64,000 nt of DNA. Source: Sulfopaludibacter sp035606355. GTDB lineage: Bacteria; Acidobacteriota; Terriglobia; Bryobacterales; Bryobacteraceae. The notes beneath the pieces were generated by a model. The model saw nothing but the letters and a program-made list of their open reading frames with translations, had not been told where the DNA came from and did not search any database. Shown one piece after another: positions 49,708 through 56,699 of this stretch (position 1 is the first letter of the stretch; each line of letters begins with the position of its first letter). The stretch is from the NCBI GenBank assembly GCA_035606355.1, contig DATNFO010000036.1, positions 1 through 64,000 of the forward strand. Direction: 5' to 3'. The translations under genes and the position numbers were made by a program.

Positions 49708-49762
49708 TAGGTAGCGGCCTCCAGGCCCGGTACCAGCCGCGCTGCGAGATTCCTGCCGGCAC
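49708..49762. repeat. Decayed copy of the ACCGGT hairpin repeat
   Basis: taggtagcggcctccaggcc and ggtaccagccgcgctg resemble 39696-39736 with several changes that break the stem. It continues into gattcctgccggcac (49748-49762), identical to 1552-1566. The copy thus joins parts of two repeat families and lies between pntB and the efflux operon. Confidence 0.55.
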
Positions 49763-49764
49763 GT

Positions 49765-51153
49765 CTACTTTGCTGCCAGGGCGGGCATTTCTTTCAGGAT
49801 TTCGGCGACGAACGCCTTTGCATCTCCGAAGAGCATCAGGGTTTTGTCCATGTAATAGAGATCATTATCGATGCCGGCGAAGCCCGGACTCATGGAGCGC
49901 TTGATGACCATCACAGTGTGCGCTTTATCGACGTCCAGGATCGGCATACCGTAGATGGGACTGGTTTTGTCGCTGCGGGCCGCGGGGTTGGTGACGTCAT
50001 TTGCTCCGATGATCAGGGCGACGTCGCACTGGCCGAATTCGGAGTTGATGTCGTCCATTTCGACGAGTTTGTCGTACGGGATGTCGGCTTCGGCGAGCAG
50101 CACGTTCATGTGTCCCGGCATGCGGCCGGCTACCGGATGGATCGCGAATTTGACGTCCACTCCGCGACGGGTCAGATTGTCGAAGAGTTCGCGGATTTTG
50201 TGCTGCGCCTGCGCGACTGCCAAGCCGTAGCCCGGCACGATGATGACGGTTTGAGCAGCTTCCAGGATGGAAGCCGATTCTTCGGCGCTAGCGCTGCGCA
50301 CACTTCGCTGTTCACCCGATGCCTTGGCGGCGTGCACCTGTCCGAAAGCGCCGAACAACACGTTGGTGAACGACCGGTTCATGGCCTTGCACATAATGAT
50401 GGAGAGGATGAGGCCCGAAGAGCCGTCGAGCGCACCGGCGATGATCAGCAGTTTGCTATCGAGCGCGAACCCCATGGCGCAGGCGGAGAGTCCGGCATAG
50501 GAGTTGAGAAGCGCGATTACGGTTGGCATGTCCGCGCCGCCGATGGGGATGATCAGCAGTACTCCGAAGACCAAGGCGAGGCCCGCGAAGATCGGGAAGA
50601 TCCACACATCGGTTTGAACCAGGATGAGCCGGACGCCGAGGCCGGCGGCAATCGCGAAGAGAATCGCGTTGATGACGTTCTGGTTTTTGTACGTGATGGG
50701 CCGCTGGGGCAGCACTTCCTGCAGTTTGCCCATCGCCATCAGACTGCCTGTGAAGGTGAGAAAGCCGAGTAGCGTTTCGAGCACCAGCGCAACCATTTTG
50801 AAAGTCGCGAGCGGTTCGTGCGCGGCATTGGCGGCATAGAATTCGGCGGTGCCGACCAGTGCGGCCGCGAGCGCGCCGCAAGCATGCGATAGCGCCGTCC
50901 GCTGCGGAACGGCCGTCATCGGCATGATGTATGCGATCGGAATGCCGATGGCGGAGCCGATGAAAAAGGCGGCGAGGATCCAGGTCCAGTTGGTGATGTC
51001 GTTAGCGAGGAGAGTGCCGCAGACGGCGAGCAGCATTCCGATTTCGCCCGCGAAGACGCCACGGCGGGCGGTCGCGGGGGAATTCATCCACTTCAGCGAT
51101 AGGATGAACAGCGCGGCGGCGACGATGTAGATGTAATCGATATAGGCCGCCAT
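49765..51153 (-). CDS. pntB: NAD(P) transhydrogenase subunit beta
   Basis: The 462-residue protein has about eight N-terminal membrane helices and a C-terminal NADP-binding domain (IVPGYGLAVAQAQHKIREL, FAIHPVAGRMPGHMNVLLAE, ANDVTNPAARSDK, VIKRSMSPGFAGIDNDLYY). With the two subunits upstream it couples hydride transfer from NADH to NADP with proton entry, supplying NADPH. Its start shares a base with the stop of the preceding gene. Confidence 0.97.
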   Translation of the reverse strand: MAAYIDYIYIVAAALFILSLKWMNSPATARRGVFAGEIGMLLAVCGTLLANDITNWTWILAAFFIGSAIGIPIAYIMPMTAVPQRTALSHACGALAAALVGTAEFYAANAAHEPLATFKMVALVLETLLGFLTFTGSLMAMGKLQEVLPQRPITYKNQNVINAILFAIAAGLGVRLILVQTDVWIFPIFAGLALVFGVLLIIPIGGADMPTVIALLNSYAGLSACAMGFALDSKLLIIAGALDGSSGLILSIIMCKAMNRSFTNVLFGAFGQVHAAKASGEQRSVRSASAEESASILEAAQTVIIVPGYGLAVAQAQHKIRELFDNLTRRGVDVKFAIHPVAGRMPGHMNVLLAEADIPYDKLVEMDDINSEFGQCDVALIIGANDVTNPAARSDKTSPIYGMPILDVDKAHTVMVIKRSMSPGFAGIDNDLYYMDKTLMLFGDAKAFVAEILKEMPALAAK

Positions 51154-51449
51154 TATTTTTTCGCCTCGCGCCGTTTGAACATCTTGAGCATGCGGTCTGT
51201 GATGAGAAAGCCGCTGACGATGTTGGTGACAGCGGCCGTAATGGCGATGAAGCCCAACACCTTGCTGAGCAGACTGGCGTGCGGCGCGCCGGTGATCATG
51301 ATTGCGCCGACCACGCTGATGGCCGAGATGGCGTTGGTCAGCGACATCAGCGGCGTGTGCAGAAGCGGCGAGACTTTGCGGATGACTTCGAGACCGACAA
51401 AGGTCGCCAGCATGAAAACGTAGAGTCCGAGTCCCAGATTCGTGGCCAT
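51153..51449 (-). CDS. pntAB: NAD(P) transhydrogenase subunit alpha, part 2
   Basis: The 98-residue protein has three membrane helices and matches the small membrane part of the alpha subunit (VFMLATFVGLEVIRKVSPLLHTPLMSLTNAIS). In E. coli this is fused to the NAD-binding part; in many bacteria it is separate, as here. It lies between the other two subunit genes, 2 bases from pntAA. Confidence 0.95.
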   Translation of the reverse strand: MATNLGLGLYVFMLATFVGLEVIRKVSPLLHTPLMSLTNAISAISVVGAIMITGAPHASLLSKVLGFIAITAAVTNIVSGFLITDRMLKMFKRREAKK

Positions 51450-51451
51450 GT

Positions 51452-52609
51452 TTACACCGCCTGAGCTTCGAGTACGCGCGGGTGGACGACTTCGCCCGCG
51501 TGAGTTACCAGCGTTTCGCGCACGATTTCGTCGTCGCGGTTGATGGCCAGCGCGCCTTCCTTGGTGATGAGGTATTTCAGGAAGGTGGCGATGTTTTTGG
51601 CGTACATCTGGCTGGCGTGATAGGGAATGGTGGAGGGAAGATTCACGGGGCCGAGTATGCGGACGCCGCCGGCCTCCACGGTTTCGCCGGGCCGCGTGAG
51701 TTCGCAGTTGCCGCCGCGTTCCGCCGCGATATCGACAATGACCGAGCCGGGCGACATGCGGGCCGCCATGTCGCGCGTGATGAGCACGGGCGCTTTCCTG
51801 CCGGGAACGGCGGCGGTGGTGATGACGACGTTTTGCTCGGCGAGTACGGCGGCCATGGCGTCACGCTGGCGGCGGTAGAAATCTTCGCTCATCGCTTTGG
51901 CGTAGCCGCCTTTGTCCTCGGCCGCGTCGGCTTTCACGTCGAGCACGACGAATCGCGCGCCGAGACTTTCGATCTGCTCTTTCACAACGTCGCGGATGTC
52001 GTAGCCGCTGACGACCGCGCCCAGGCGCCTTGCCGTCGCGATGGCCTGCAAACCGGCGACGCCTGCGCCGATGACGAGCACGCGCGCAGGAGTGATGGTG
52101 CCCGCGGCGGTCATGAGCATCGGAAACATGCGGGGCAGGGCATCTGCGCCGAGCAGGACGGCTTTGTAACCGGCGATGGTCGCCATAGACGAGAGGGCGT
52201 CCATGCTCTGCGCGCGGGTGATGCGGGGCATCAGTTCCATCGCAAGGAAAGTGACGCCGCGTTCAGCGAGAGCGCGCGCTGTGCCGGCGGATGTGAGCGG
52301 CTCGCCGAAGCCTATGACAGTTTGGCCGGAGCGCATCGAGGCGATGTCGTCCGCGCCCGTTTCGGGATTTGCGCCGGGCGAGCGCACCTGCAGCAGAACG
52401 TCCGCGGCGGCGAAGACTTCCGCCCGCGACGCGATGCGCACGCCTTTGTCTGAATACTCCCGATCAGGAAAGCCCGCGCGCTCACCCGCGCCGGACTCGA
52501 TCACCAGTTGCACGCCGGTCTTATTGAAGACGGAAACCGTGCCGGGCACCATCGCTACGCGGCGTTCGCCGGGCGCCGATTCGGAAACGATACCGACTGT
52601 GAGGGCCAC
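51452..52609 (-). CDS. pntAA: NAD(P) transhydrogenase subunit alpha, part 1
   Basis: The 385-residue protein is the soluble NAD-binding component, related to alanine dehydrogenase. Signs are ESAPGERRVAMVPGTV near the start, the Rossmann segment ARVLVIGAGVAGLQAIATARRLGAVVSGYD, the RQRDAMAAVLAEQNVVITTAAVPG stretch and PVNLPSTIPYHASQMYAKN. It leads the three-gene pnt operon and follows ndk by 23 bases. Confidence 0.96.
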   Translation of the reverse strand: MALTVGIVSESAPGERRVAMVPGTVSVFNKTGVQLVIESGAGERAGFPDREYSDKGVRIASRAEVFAAADVLLQVRSPGANPETGADDIASMRSGQTVIGFGEPLTSAGTARALAERGVTFLAMELMPRITRAQSMDALSSMATIAGYKAVLLGADALPRMFPMLMTAAGTITPARVLVIGAGVAGLQAIATARRLGAVVSGYDIRDVVKEQIESLGARFVVLDVKADAAEDKGGYAKAMSEDFYRRQRDAMAAVLAEQNVVITTAAVPGRKAPVLITRDMAARMSPGSVIVDIAAERGGNCELTRPGETVEAGGVRILGPVNLPSTIPYHASQMYAKNIATFLKYLITKEGALAINRDDEIVRETLVTHAGEVVHPRVLEAQAV

Positions 52610-52632
52610 GTGGACCTTCCTGTTGTGAGATT

Positions 52633-53049
52633 TTAGATCAATTCACTGGTGCTGAAGAAAAAACGGAGTTCCTGTTCGGCAGTCTCCGGTGCGTCCGAGC
52701 CGTGTATGCAATTGCGCTCGATGTTAGCGGCGAACTTCTTGCGAATGGTGCCTTCGGCGGCATTGGCCGGATTGGTCGCGCCCATCACTTCGCGGAGTTT
52801 CTTAATGGCGTCGTCGCGCTCGAGAGCCATCACGACGATGGGACCTTCCGTCATGAACTTGACCAGTCCGGAAAAGAAGGGGCGTTCTTTGTGGACGGCA
52901 TAGAAGCCTTGCGCCTGGGCGTCGGTGAGGCGGGTCATTTTCAGGCCGAGAACTTTGAACCCGGCTTCCTGCAGCATGGCGAGGATCTGGCCGGCTTGAT
53001 TGTCCGCGACAGCGTCGGGTTTGATGATTGAGAACGTACGTTCGGTCAT
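52633..53049 (-). CDS. ndk: Nucleoside diphosphate kinase
   Basis: The 138-residue protein is a standard Ndk: TFSIIKPDAVADNQAG at the start and the active-site NCIHGSDAPETA with the phosphorylated His116. It equilibrates nucleoside di- and triphosphates. It is the first gene before the pnt operon on the minus strand, 23 bases away, and may share its transcript. Confidence 0.97.
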   Translation of the reverse strand: MTERTFSIIKPDAVADNQAGQILAMLQEAGFKVLGLKMTRLTDAQAQGFYAVHKERPFFSGLVKFMTEGPIVVMALERDDAIKKLREVMGATNPANAAEGTIRKKFAANIERNCIHGSDAPETAEQELRFFFSTSELI

Positions 53050-53119
53050 GGTGTAAAGAGGTAATGATATCAGATGGATGCGGGGATTTGAGCGGGAGGG
53101 ATGGTAAAACCGCGGTAAG

Positions 53120-53148
53120 ACGGAGCGGCGCGCGGGCGGCCGCTCCGT
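53120..53148 (-). terminator. Strong hairpin, probable terminator
   Basis: ACGGAGCGGC at 53120-53129 pairs perfectly with GCCGCTCCGT at 53139-53148. It lies 12 bases past the stop of the minus-strand secreted-protein gene. The T-rich run on that strand is weak (CTTACC). Confidence 0.6.
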
Positions 53149-53160
53149 AGAGAGGTTTGC

Positions 53161-53643
53161 TTACGGAATGCTGACGAGGTGGCCGGAAATGTTGACGGTG
53201 AAATTAAAGAAAGTCGGTGTAAACCCGGAGAATCCCCAGCCGACATTGAGCGAATCGGAGTAGATGGTCATCGGCGTGACGGCATAGTATTGCCCCTGGT
53301 TGGTCAAGGCCGCGGACGAGAGATAGTAGTTCGCGGTCGGGTTACCGGCAACGGACGATTGCAGCAGAATGAGGGGCTGGATCGACGAACCGGCCGTTTG
53401 TGCGGCTCCGTTATAACTCACCTGGTCGATGACGAGGCGCTTGCCCGGAGGAATTGTGACCGGTGTGAAATTGAAGTTATTCAGCGTCAGGTTCACCGTC
53501 GCCTGAAATGGCGCGCGGGCGGGCTGATCGACGTCCTGCACGAGGGCGGCGCGAACCTGGGCCATCAGCGGTTTGGCGTAGAAATGTCCGAGCACAGCAG
53601 CGAGGGCTAGTGCGCCGGCGAGCGTCAGTAGTTTGTTCTTCAA
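53161..53643 (-). CDS. Hypothetical secreted protein
   Basis: The 160-residue protein has a signal peptide or anchor (LLTLAGALALAAVLGHFY) and then a beta-rich, Asn- and Thr-rich body (TVNLTLNNFNFTPVTIPPGKRLVID, QPLILLQSSVAG). No family was recognised; the pattern suggests a small jelly-roll or sandwich fold. It follows a PEP-CTERM protein gene by 32 bases on the same strand and may be co-expressed with it. A hairpin terminator follows. Confidence 0.65.
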   Translation of the reverse strand: MKNKLLTLAGALALAAVLGHFYAKPLMAQVRAALVQDVDQPARAPFQATVNLTLNNFNFTPVTIPPGKRLVIDQVSYNGAAQTAGSSIQPLILLQSSVAGNPTANYYLSSAALTNQGQYYAVTPMTIYSDSLNVGWGFSGFTPTFFNFTVNISGHLVSIP

Positions 53644-53675
53644 GGTTCTCCTCCGTATTGTTCGTTTGGTTTGGG

Positions 53676-54365
53676 TTAGCGGGTAGGTTTGCGGTTGACC
53701 CGCCGCGTGAGAGAGAGTAGCGCGACAGCCGCAAGGAGGGCTGAAGCGGGCTCCGGAGTTTCCTGCGGCAGGATCACGTCAAAGGCGTAGTTCAGGTTTT
53801 CTTCGAATCCGAGATTCCCAAGGCCCGTGAACCCGTCCGCCAGGGTTGGATTGCTCAGGCCACAGCCGTTCTCCGCGCACGACATGTTCTCCCACGCCGA
53901 GATTGCGATCGAGTAATTGCCGGGTGTAAGTACGCCGCCATCGAGAGCGACATCGAAGCAGTTTGCTCCCACTGAATTGGCGCCCGGCGGACAAGTAGTG
54001 CCGAAGAACGTGGACGCCAGGAAATTCCCGGAGGAGTCGAACAGGGAAAGGTACGGCTCTAAACCGCCGCTGGGAACAACGGCGCCGGTGAGGCTGGTTC
54101 CGCCGCCATAGCTGTAAGTAATTGCCTGCATGGTGGTGGTGGTTGAAACGTTGAATGAGTAAACGGCGGCCGCCCATTGCGCGTAATCCGAATCGGTGTT
54201 GCCGGCGTTGAGAGTGCAACCTGGGCCGCAGGCGGTTACGGTGGCATTGGTCCGGAGATTCCCGGAGTAGAAGAGAACTTCGGCGCGGGCGGCGGTCATT
54301 CCCGACAGCAGCAGAGCGACACAAAGAGTCAGACCTGCACGAGCGCAGGTATAGGTCATTCGCAT
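53676..54365 (-). CDS. PEP-CTERM protein, DVUA0089-like
   Basis: The 229-residue protein has a signal peptide (CVALLLSGMTAARA), a beta-rich body with paired Cys (ACGPGCTLNAGN, TTCPPG, NMSCAENGCGLSN), and a C-terminal sorting signal: TPEPASALLAAVALLSLTRRVNRK. The segment YLSLFDSSGNFLAS with LTPGNYSIAISAW is typical of the DVUA0089-type domain. It is exported and probably sorted by an exosortase encoded elsewhere. It is the second such protein in the window, unrelated in its body to the first. Confidence 0.82.
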   Translation of the reverse strand: MRMTYTCARAGLTLCVALLLSGMTAARAEVLFYSGNLRTNATVTACGPGCTLNAGNTDSDYAQWAAAVYSFNVSTTTTMQAITYSYGGGTSLTGAVVPSGGLEPYLSLFDSSGNFLASTFFGTTCPPGANSVGANCFDVALDGGVLTPGNYSIAISAWENMSCAENGCGLSNPTLADGFTGLGNLGFEENLNYAFDVILPQETPEPASALLAAVALLSLTRRVNRKPTR

Positions 54366-54503
54366 TCCGGACCCTCCGTTTACCGGTGTAACGATACGTT
54401 CGGAATCAGACTAGCATTGTGTGGACGAAAACGTACCTAGTTGAACTAGTAGGATTGTTGGGGGTTGGGGCTTTCTCGTGGCGCAGTATTCGCTTTTTGA
54501 TAT

Positions 54504-54605
54504 ACCTTTTACCGCTCCCTCACGGTCACGGCTCCGTATGTAGTTGATTCTGCTAACGGAACCGCGACCGTAAGTGCGACGAGAACAGCAGCCGGATTCT
54601 TTCAC
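54504..54605 (-). mobile_element. MITE-like element, reverse orientation, shortened
   Basis: Read on the minus strand the copy runs TGAAAGAATCCGGCTGCTG, ttctcgtcgc, then directly into the palindrome (ttacggtcgcggttccg, loop, acggagccgtgaccgtgagg) and ends near ggtatatcaaa. The outer left segment (ccattcgcc to caccttttaccg) is deleted, and the right terminal repeat is not recognisable. It lies directly after the TIGR03435 gene. Confidence 0.7.
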
Positions 54606-54608
54606 GGG

Positions 54609-55379
54609 CTAATTCTTCGCCGGCTTTTCGATGCTGTCGATGACTATGGTTTCCACCGGACCTTTGCCTGTCTCCAGCTTTAGTCCGATTCCCTGGACTG
54701 CGGCAAGCACGAACGTCTGCGGATCCCAGCCATTCCAGGTTTTATCCAGCTTGAAATCGAAATCAAACGCGCCGTCGAGTCCGGTGCGGTCGATGATCGG
54801 CCGGTGGATTACTTCGCTGAGGCGTTTGGTCAACAGCAGCATCGTGGCGTTCAGGCCCCACAGGCCCGGTCCACTACTGCGCGCCCAGCCGACCCAGGGA
54901 TATTGCTCCTTGTCTTTGGCATCACGCAGTTTCAGCTTGCCGGTCTTCACCAGGAAGTACACCGGACCCTCTCTGGTTTCGCGATGCCAGCGCATATGAA
55001 AGCGGTCGGCGAGCAGCGATTGCATCATCAAGCGCTGATCCGCGTTGGGCGGCAGCTTCCACAGCTTGGGATTCGACTTACTGGCTTGCGAGCCTTCAGG
55101 CGGCTTGGCTTCCATGTCCCAGCGATCGTCGTGAAGCCACGGCGGGCCACCTGCTATCTGGTAGCTCTGCATATCGAAGGCTTCTTCGATGAAGTAATCG
55201 AGCGTCACCTCGTTAGCGCGAATGCGTCCACCGGGAAACGTCGCCAACCCTACGCCGTACTGTCCGTCTTGCATGGCGGACGGCTTGATGGAGATCACCT
55301 CAAACGCGGGGCGAACTTCCTGACTACTCAGAGCGATACCCGCAACCGCCGCGAGTAAGATCACGGGAATAGCGCGCAT
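54609..55379 (-). CDS. TIGR03435-family soil-associated secreted protein
   Basis: The 256-residue protein has a signal peptide (RAIPVILLAAVAGIALS). The body carries the family features: RPAFEVISIKPS at the start, FPGGRIRANEVTLDYFIEEAF, QSLLADRFHMRWHRETREGPVY, RPIIDRTGLDGAFDFDFKLD and a C-terminal VETIVIDSIEKPAKN. This family is expanded in Solibacter-like genomes and its function is unknown. The start at 55379 is at the signal peptide; the frame opens earlier at 55448. The stop is adjacent to a MITE-like element but the usual C-terminus is intact. Confidence 0.9.
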   Translation of the reverse strand: MRAIPVILLAAVAGIALSSQEVRPAFEVISIKPSAMQDGQYGVGLATFPGGRIRANEVTLDYFIEEAFDMQSYQIAGGPPWLHDDRWDMEAKPPEGSQASKSNPKLWKLPPNADQRLMMQSLLADRFHMRWHRETREGPVYFLVKTGKLKLRDAKDKEQYPWVGWARSSGPGLWGLNATMLLLTKRLSEVIHRPIIDRTGLDGAFDFDFKLDKTWNGWDPQTFVLAAVQGIGLKLETGKGPVETIVIDSIEKPAKN

Positions 55380-55420
55380 GCTTATCAGTCTATGCCAGGG
55401 TGAATTCGATCGGTAAGAGG

Positions 55421-55446
55421 AAAAAGGGGCGCCAGAGCGGCGCCCC
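55421..55446 (-). terminator. Intrinsic terminator
   Basis: On the minus strand GGGGCGCC, a 5-base loop and GGCGCCCC are followed by TTTTT (plus-strand 55421-55425). It lies 8 bases past the stop of the small secreted-protein gene. This is a good Rho-independent terminator. Confidence 0.8.
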
Positions 55447-55453
55447 ACAAGCT

Positions 55454-55792
55454 TTACTGCACTTCGATGGCGTCGACGCGAATGACGTCGCCATCCTTCG
55501 TTCCGGACACTTTGGCCGTTATCGGAGCGGGAGCTTCGTTCGGATTGGCGGCGCGGTCCGCACGATTCTTGAGTGCTTCGGTTGCTTTAGCCGTGCCGGC
55601 TTCGTCGAGTTTATAGAATTTGCCGTCCACCTGGATGGCGTACATTTTCGTGGTGGCGGTGGGCTGGCACGCCTTGACGTCTTTCTGCTGGTCGGCGCAG
55701 GAAGCGTCCACAAGAGGTCCCGTCCAACTTTCGGCTAACGCCAGGCCGCAAAATATGGCGGCAGCCGCGGCGAGATTCAAGATTGGTCGCAT
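55454..55792 (-). CDS. Hypothetical small secreted protein
   Basis: The 112-residue protein has a signal peptide (ILNLAAAAAIFCGLALA) and a compact body starting ESWTGPLVDASCADQQ. It continues with KMYAIQVDGKFYKLDEAGTAKATEALKN and a last strand (GDVIRVDAIEVQ). This pattern occurs in small acidobacterial exported proteins of unknown role. The ATG at 55792 is preferred over 55861 because it precedes the signal peptide and follows AAGGAAAAACA. A strong terminator follows. Confidence 0.75.
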   Translation of the reverse strand: MRPILNLAAAAAIFCGLALAESWTGPLVDASCADQQKDVKACQPTATTKMYAIQVDGKFYKLDEAGTAKATEALKNRADRAANPNEAPAPITAKVSGTKDGDVIRVDAIEVQ

Positions 55793-55964
55793 TGTTTTTC
55801 CTTCCAGATTTAAGTTGGTCGAATGGCGCTCGGCGAAACCTGGATGCAGGTGTTTTGCCATCCGCGCCGAATCAGCAGCTTATGCGGATGGGTAAGCGGA
55901 GTCAGTGAAGAAAAGTAATCACAAACGGCAAGAAGTGCTCGGAAATTGTAAGTACGAGGCGCAC

Positions 55965-56699
55965 TTACATGTCGCGAGAAGGGTGCAATGCGTGCTCGCG
56001 ATCGGCAGCGAAGGTGAGGACTCTCCAAGGGCACACGAGAGGGGGTTTCCCCTGATAAGCAAGGCGCGGATTCGACGCCTCGCGAGCGAGATGCGCCACC
56101 AGAACGCCGTTCCGCGCGCGCGACAACTCCATCGGAGAAAAGCCCGGCTTGGCGACTTCTGAAATTCCGATCCAGCCATCGCCGGGTAAGGCGAACGCGA
56201 CCGGCGGGTTCAATCCGGTAGGTTGCGCGCTTCCTGCAATCGCGAATTCGGTGAGTTCATCATCGATGAGAATATCCATGAGCGCCGTGGATGGCGGAAT
56301 GATGTAACGGAACGCCACCGTGTCATCCCACACTCGGACCTCTATGTTGATCAGGCGCCCTATGGAGCCGTTCTGCATGTAGTCGGCGATCAGCGACCGG
56401 TATGGACCTGTGACCGCGCCGGGGTGCGATGCGATCAGGCCGTCGTTTTCGCCGAGCATCGGCTCCTGTTCGTGAATATTCAGCCCGAGGAAAGACGTCT
56501 CGATGGCCACGCGTCCGTGATAGCGGACCTGATAGGCAAGCTGCGGAAGTCCATCGCTACCGGGTTGAGAGACGAAGAGGCGGAATTCGAGTTGGCCGTT
56601 CGGTGAGACAACACGGCGCTCATCCTGCGCTTGCGCGGTAGCCGCACAGAGCGCGAGAAGGAGCGCCGTGTTCCAAAAAGAAAATCGTCCTAGGCCCAA
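55965..56699 (-). CDS. Stand-alone GH97 N-terminal domain, exported
   Basis: The 244 residues have a signal peptide (FSFWNTALLLALCAATAQA) and the N-terminal beta-sandwich of GH97 alpha-glucosidases: VVSPNGQLEFRLFV, LAYQVRYHGRVAIETSFLGL, DYMQNGSIGRLINIEVRVWDDTVAFRYIIP and a final PWRVLTFAADREHAL. Complete GH97 enzymes have a TIM barrel of some 400 further residues, which is absent, and no barrel-like frame follows. It may be a truncated gene or a lone sugar-binding domain. Translation starts at TTG 56699, overlapping the end of the oxidoreductase gene by 10 bases, so it is translationally coupled to that operon. Confidence 0.75.
   Translation of the reverse strand: MGLGRFSFWNTALLLALCAATAQAQDERRVVSPNGQLEFRLFVSQPGSDGLPQLAYQVRYHGRVAIETSFLGLNIHEQEPMLGENDGLIASHPGAVTGPYRSLIADYMQNGSIGRLINIEVRVWDDTVAFRYIIPPSTALMDILIDDELTEFAIAGSAQPTGLNPPVAFALPGDGWIGISEVAKPGFSPMELSRARNGVLVAHLAREASNPRLAYQGKPPLVCPWRVLTFAADREHALHPSRDM

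Noticed and set aside
49659..49764. Possible small RNA or gene between pntB and the efflux operon
   Set aside because: The only structure is a decayed hairpin repeat; no promoter or frame was found.
53161..54365. An exosortase system around the PEP-CTERM genes
   Set aside because: No exosortase-like membrane protease is encoded in the window; the neighbours are unrelated secreted proteins.
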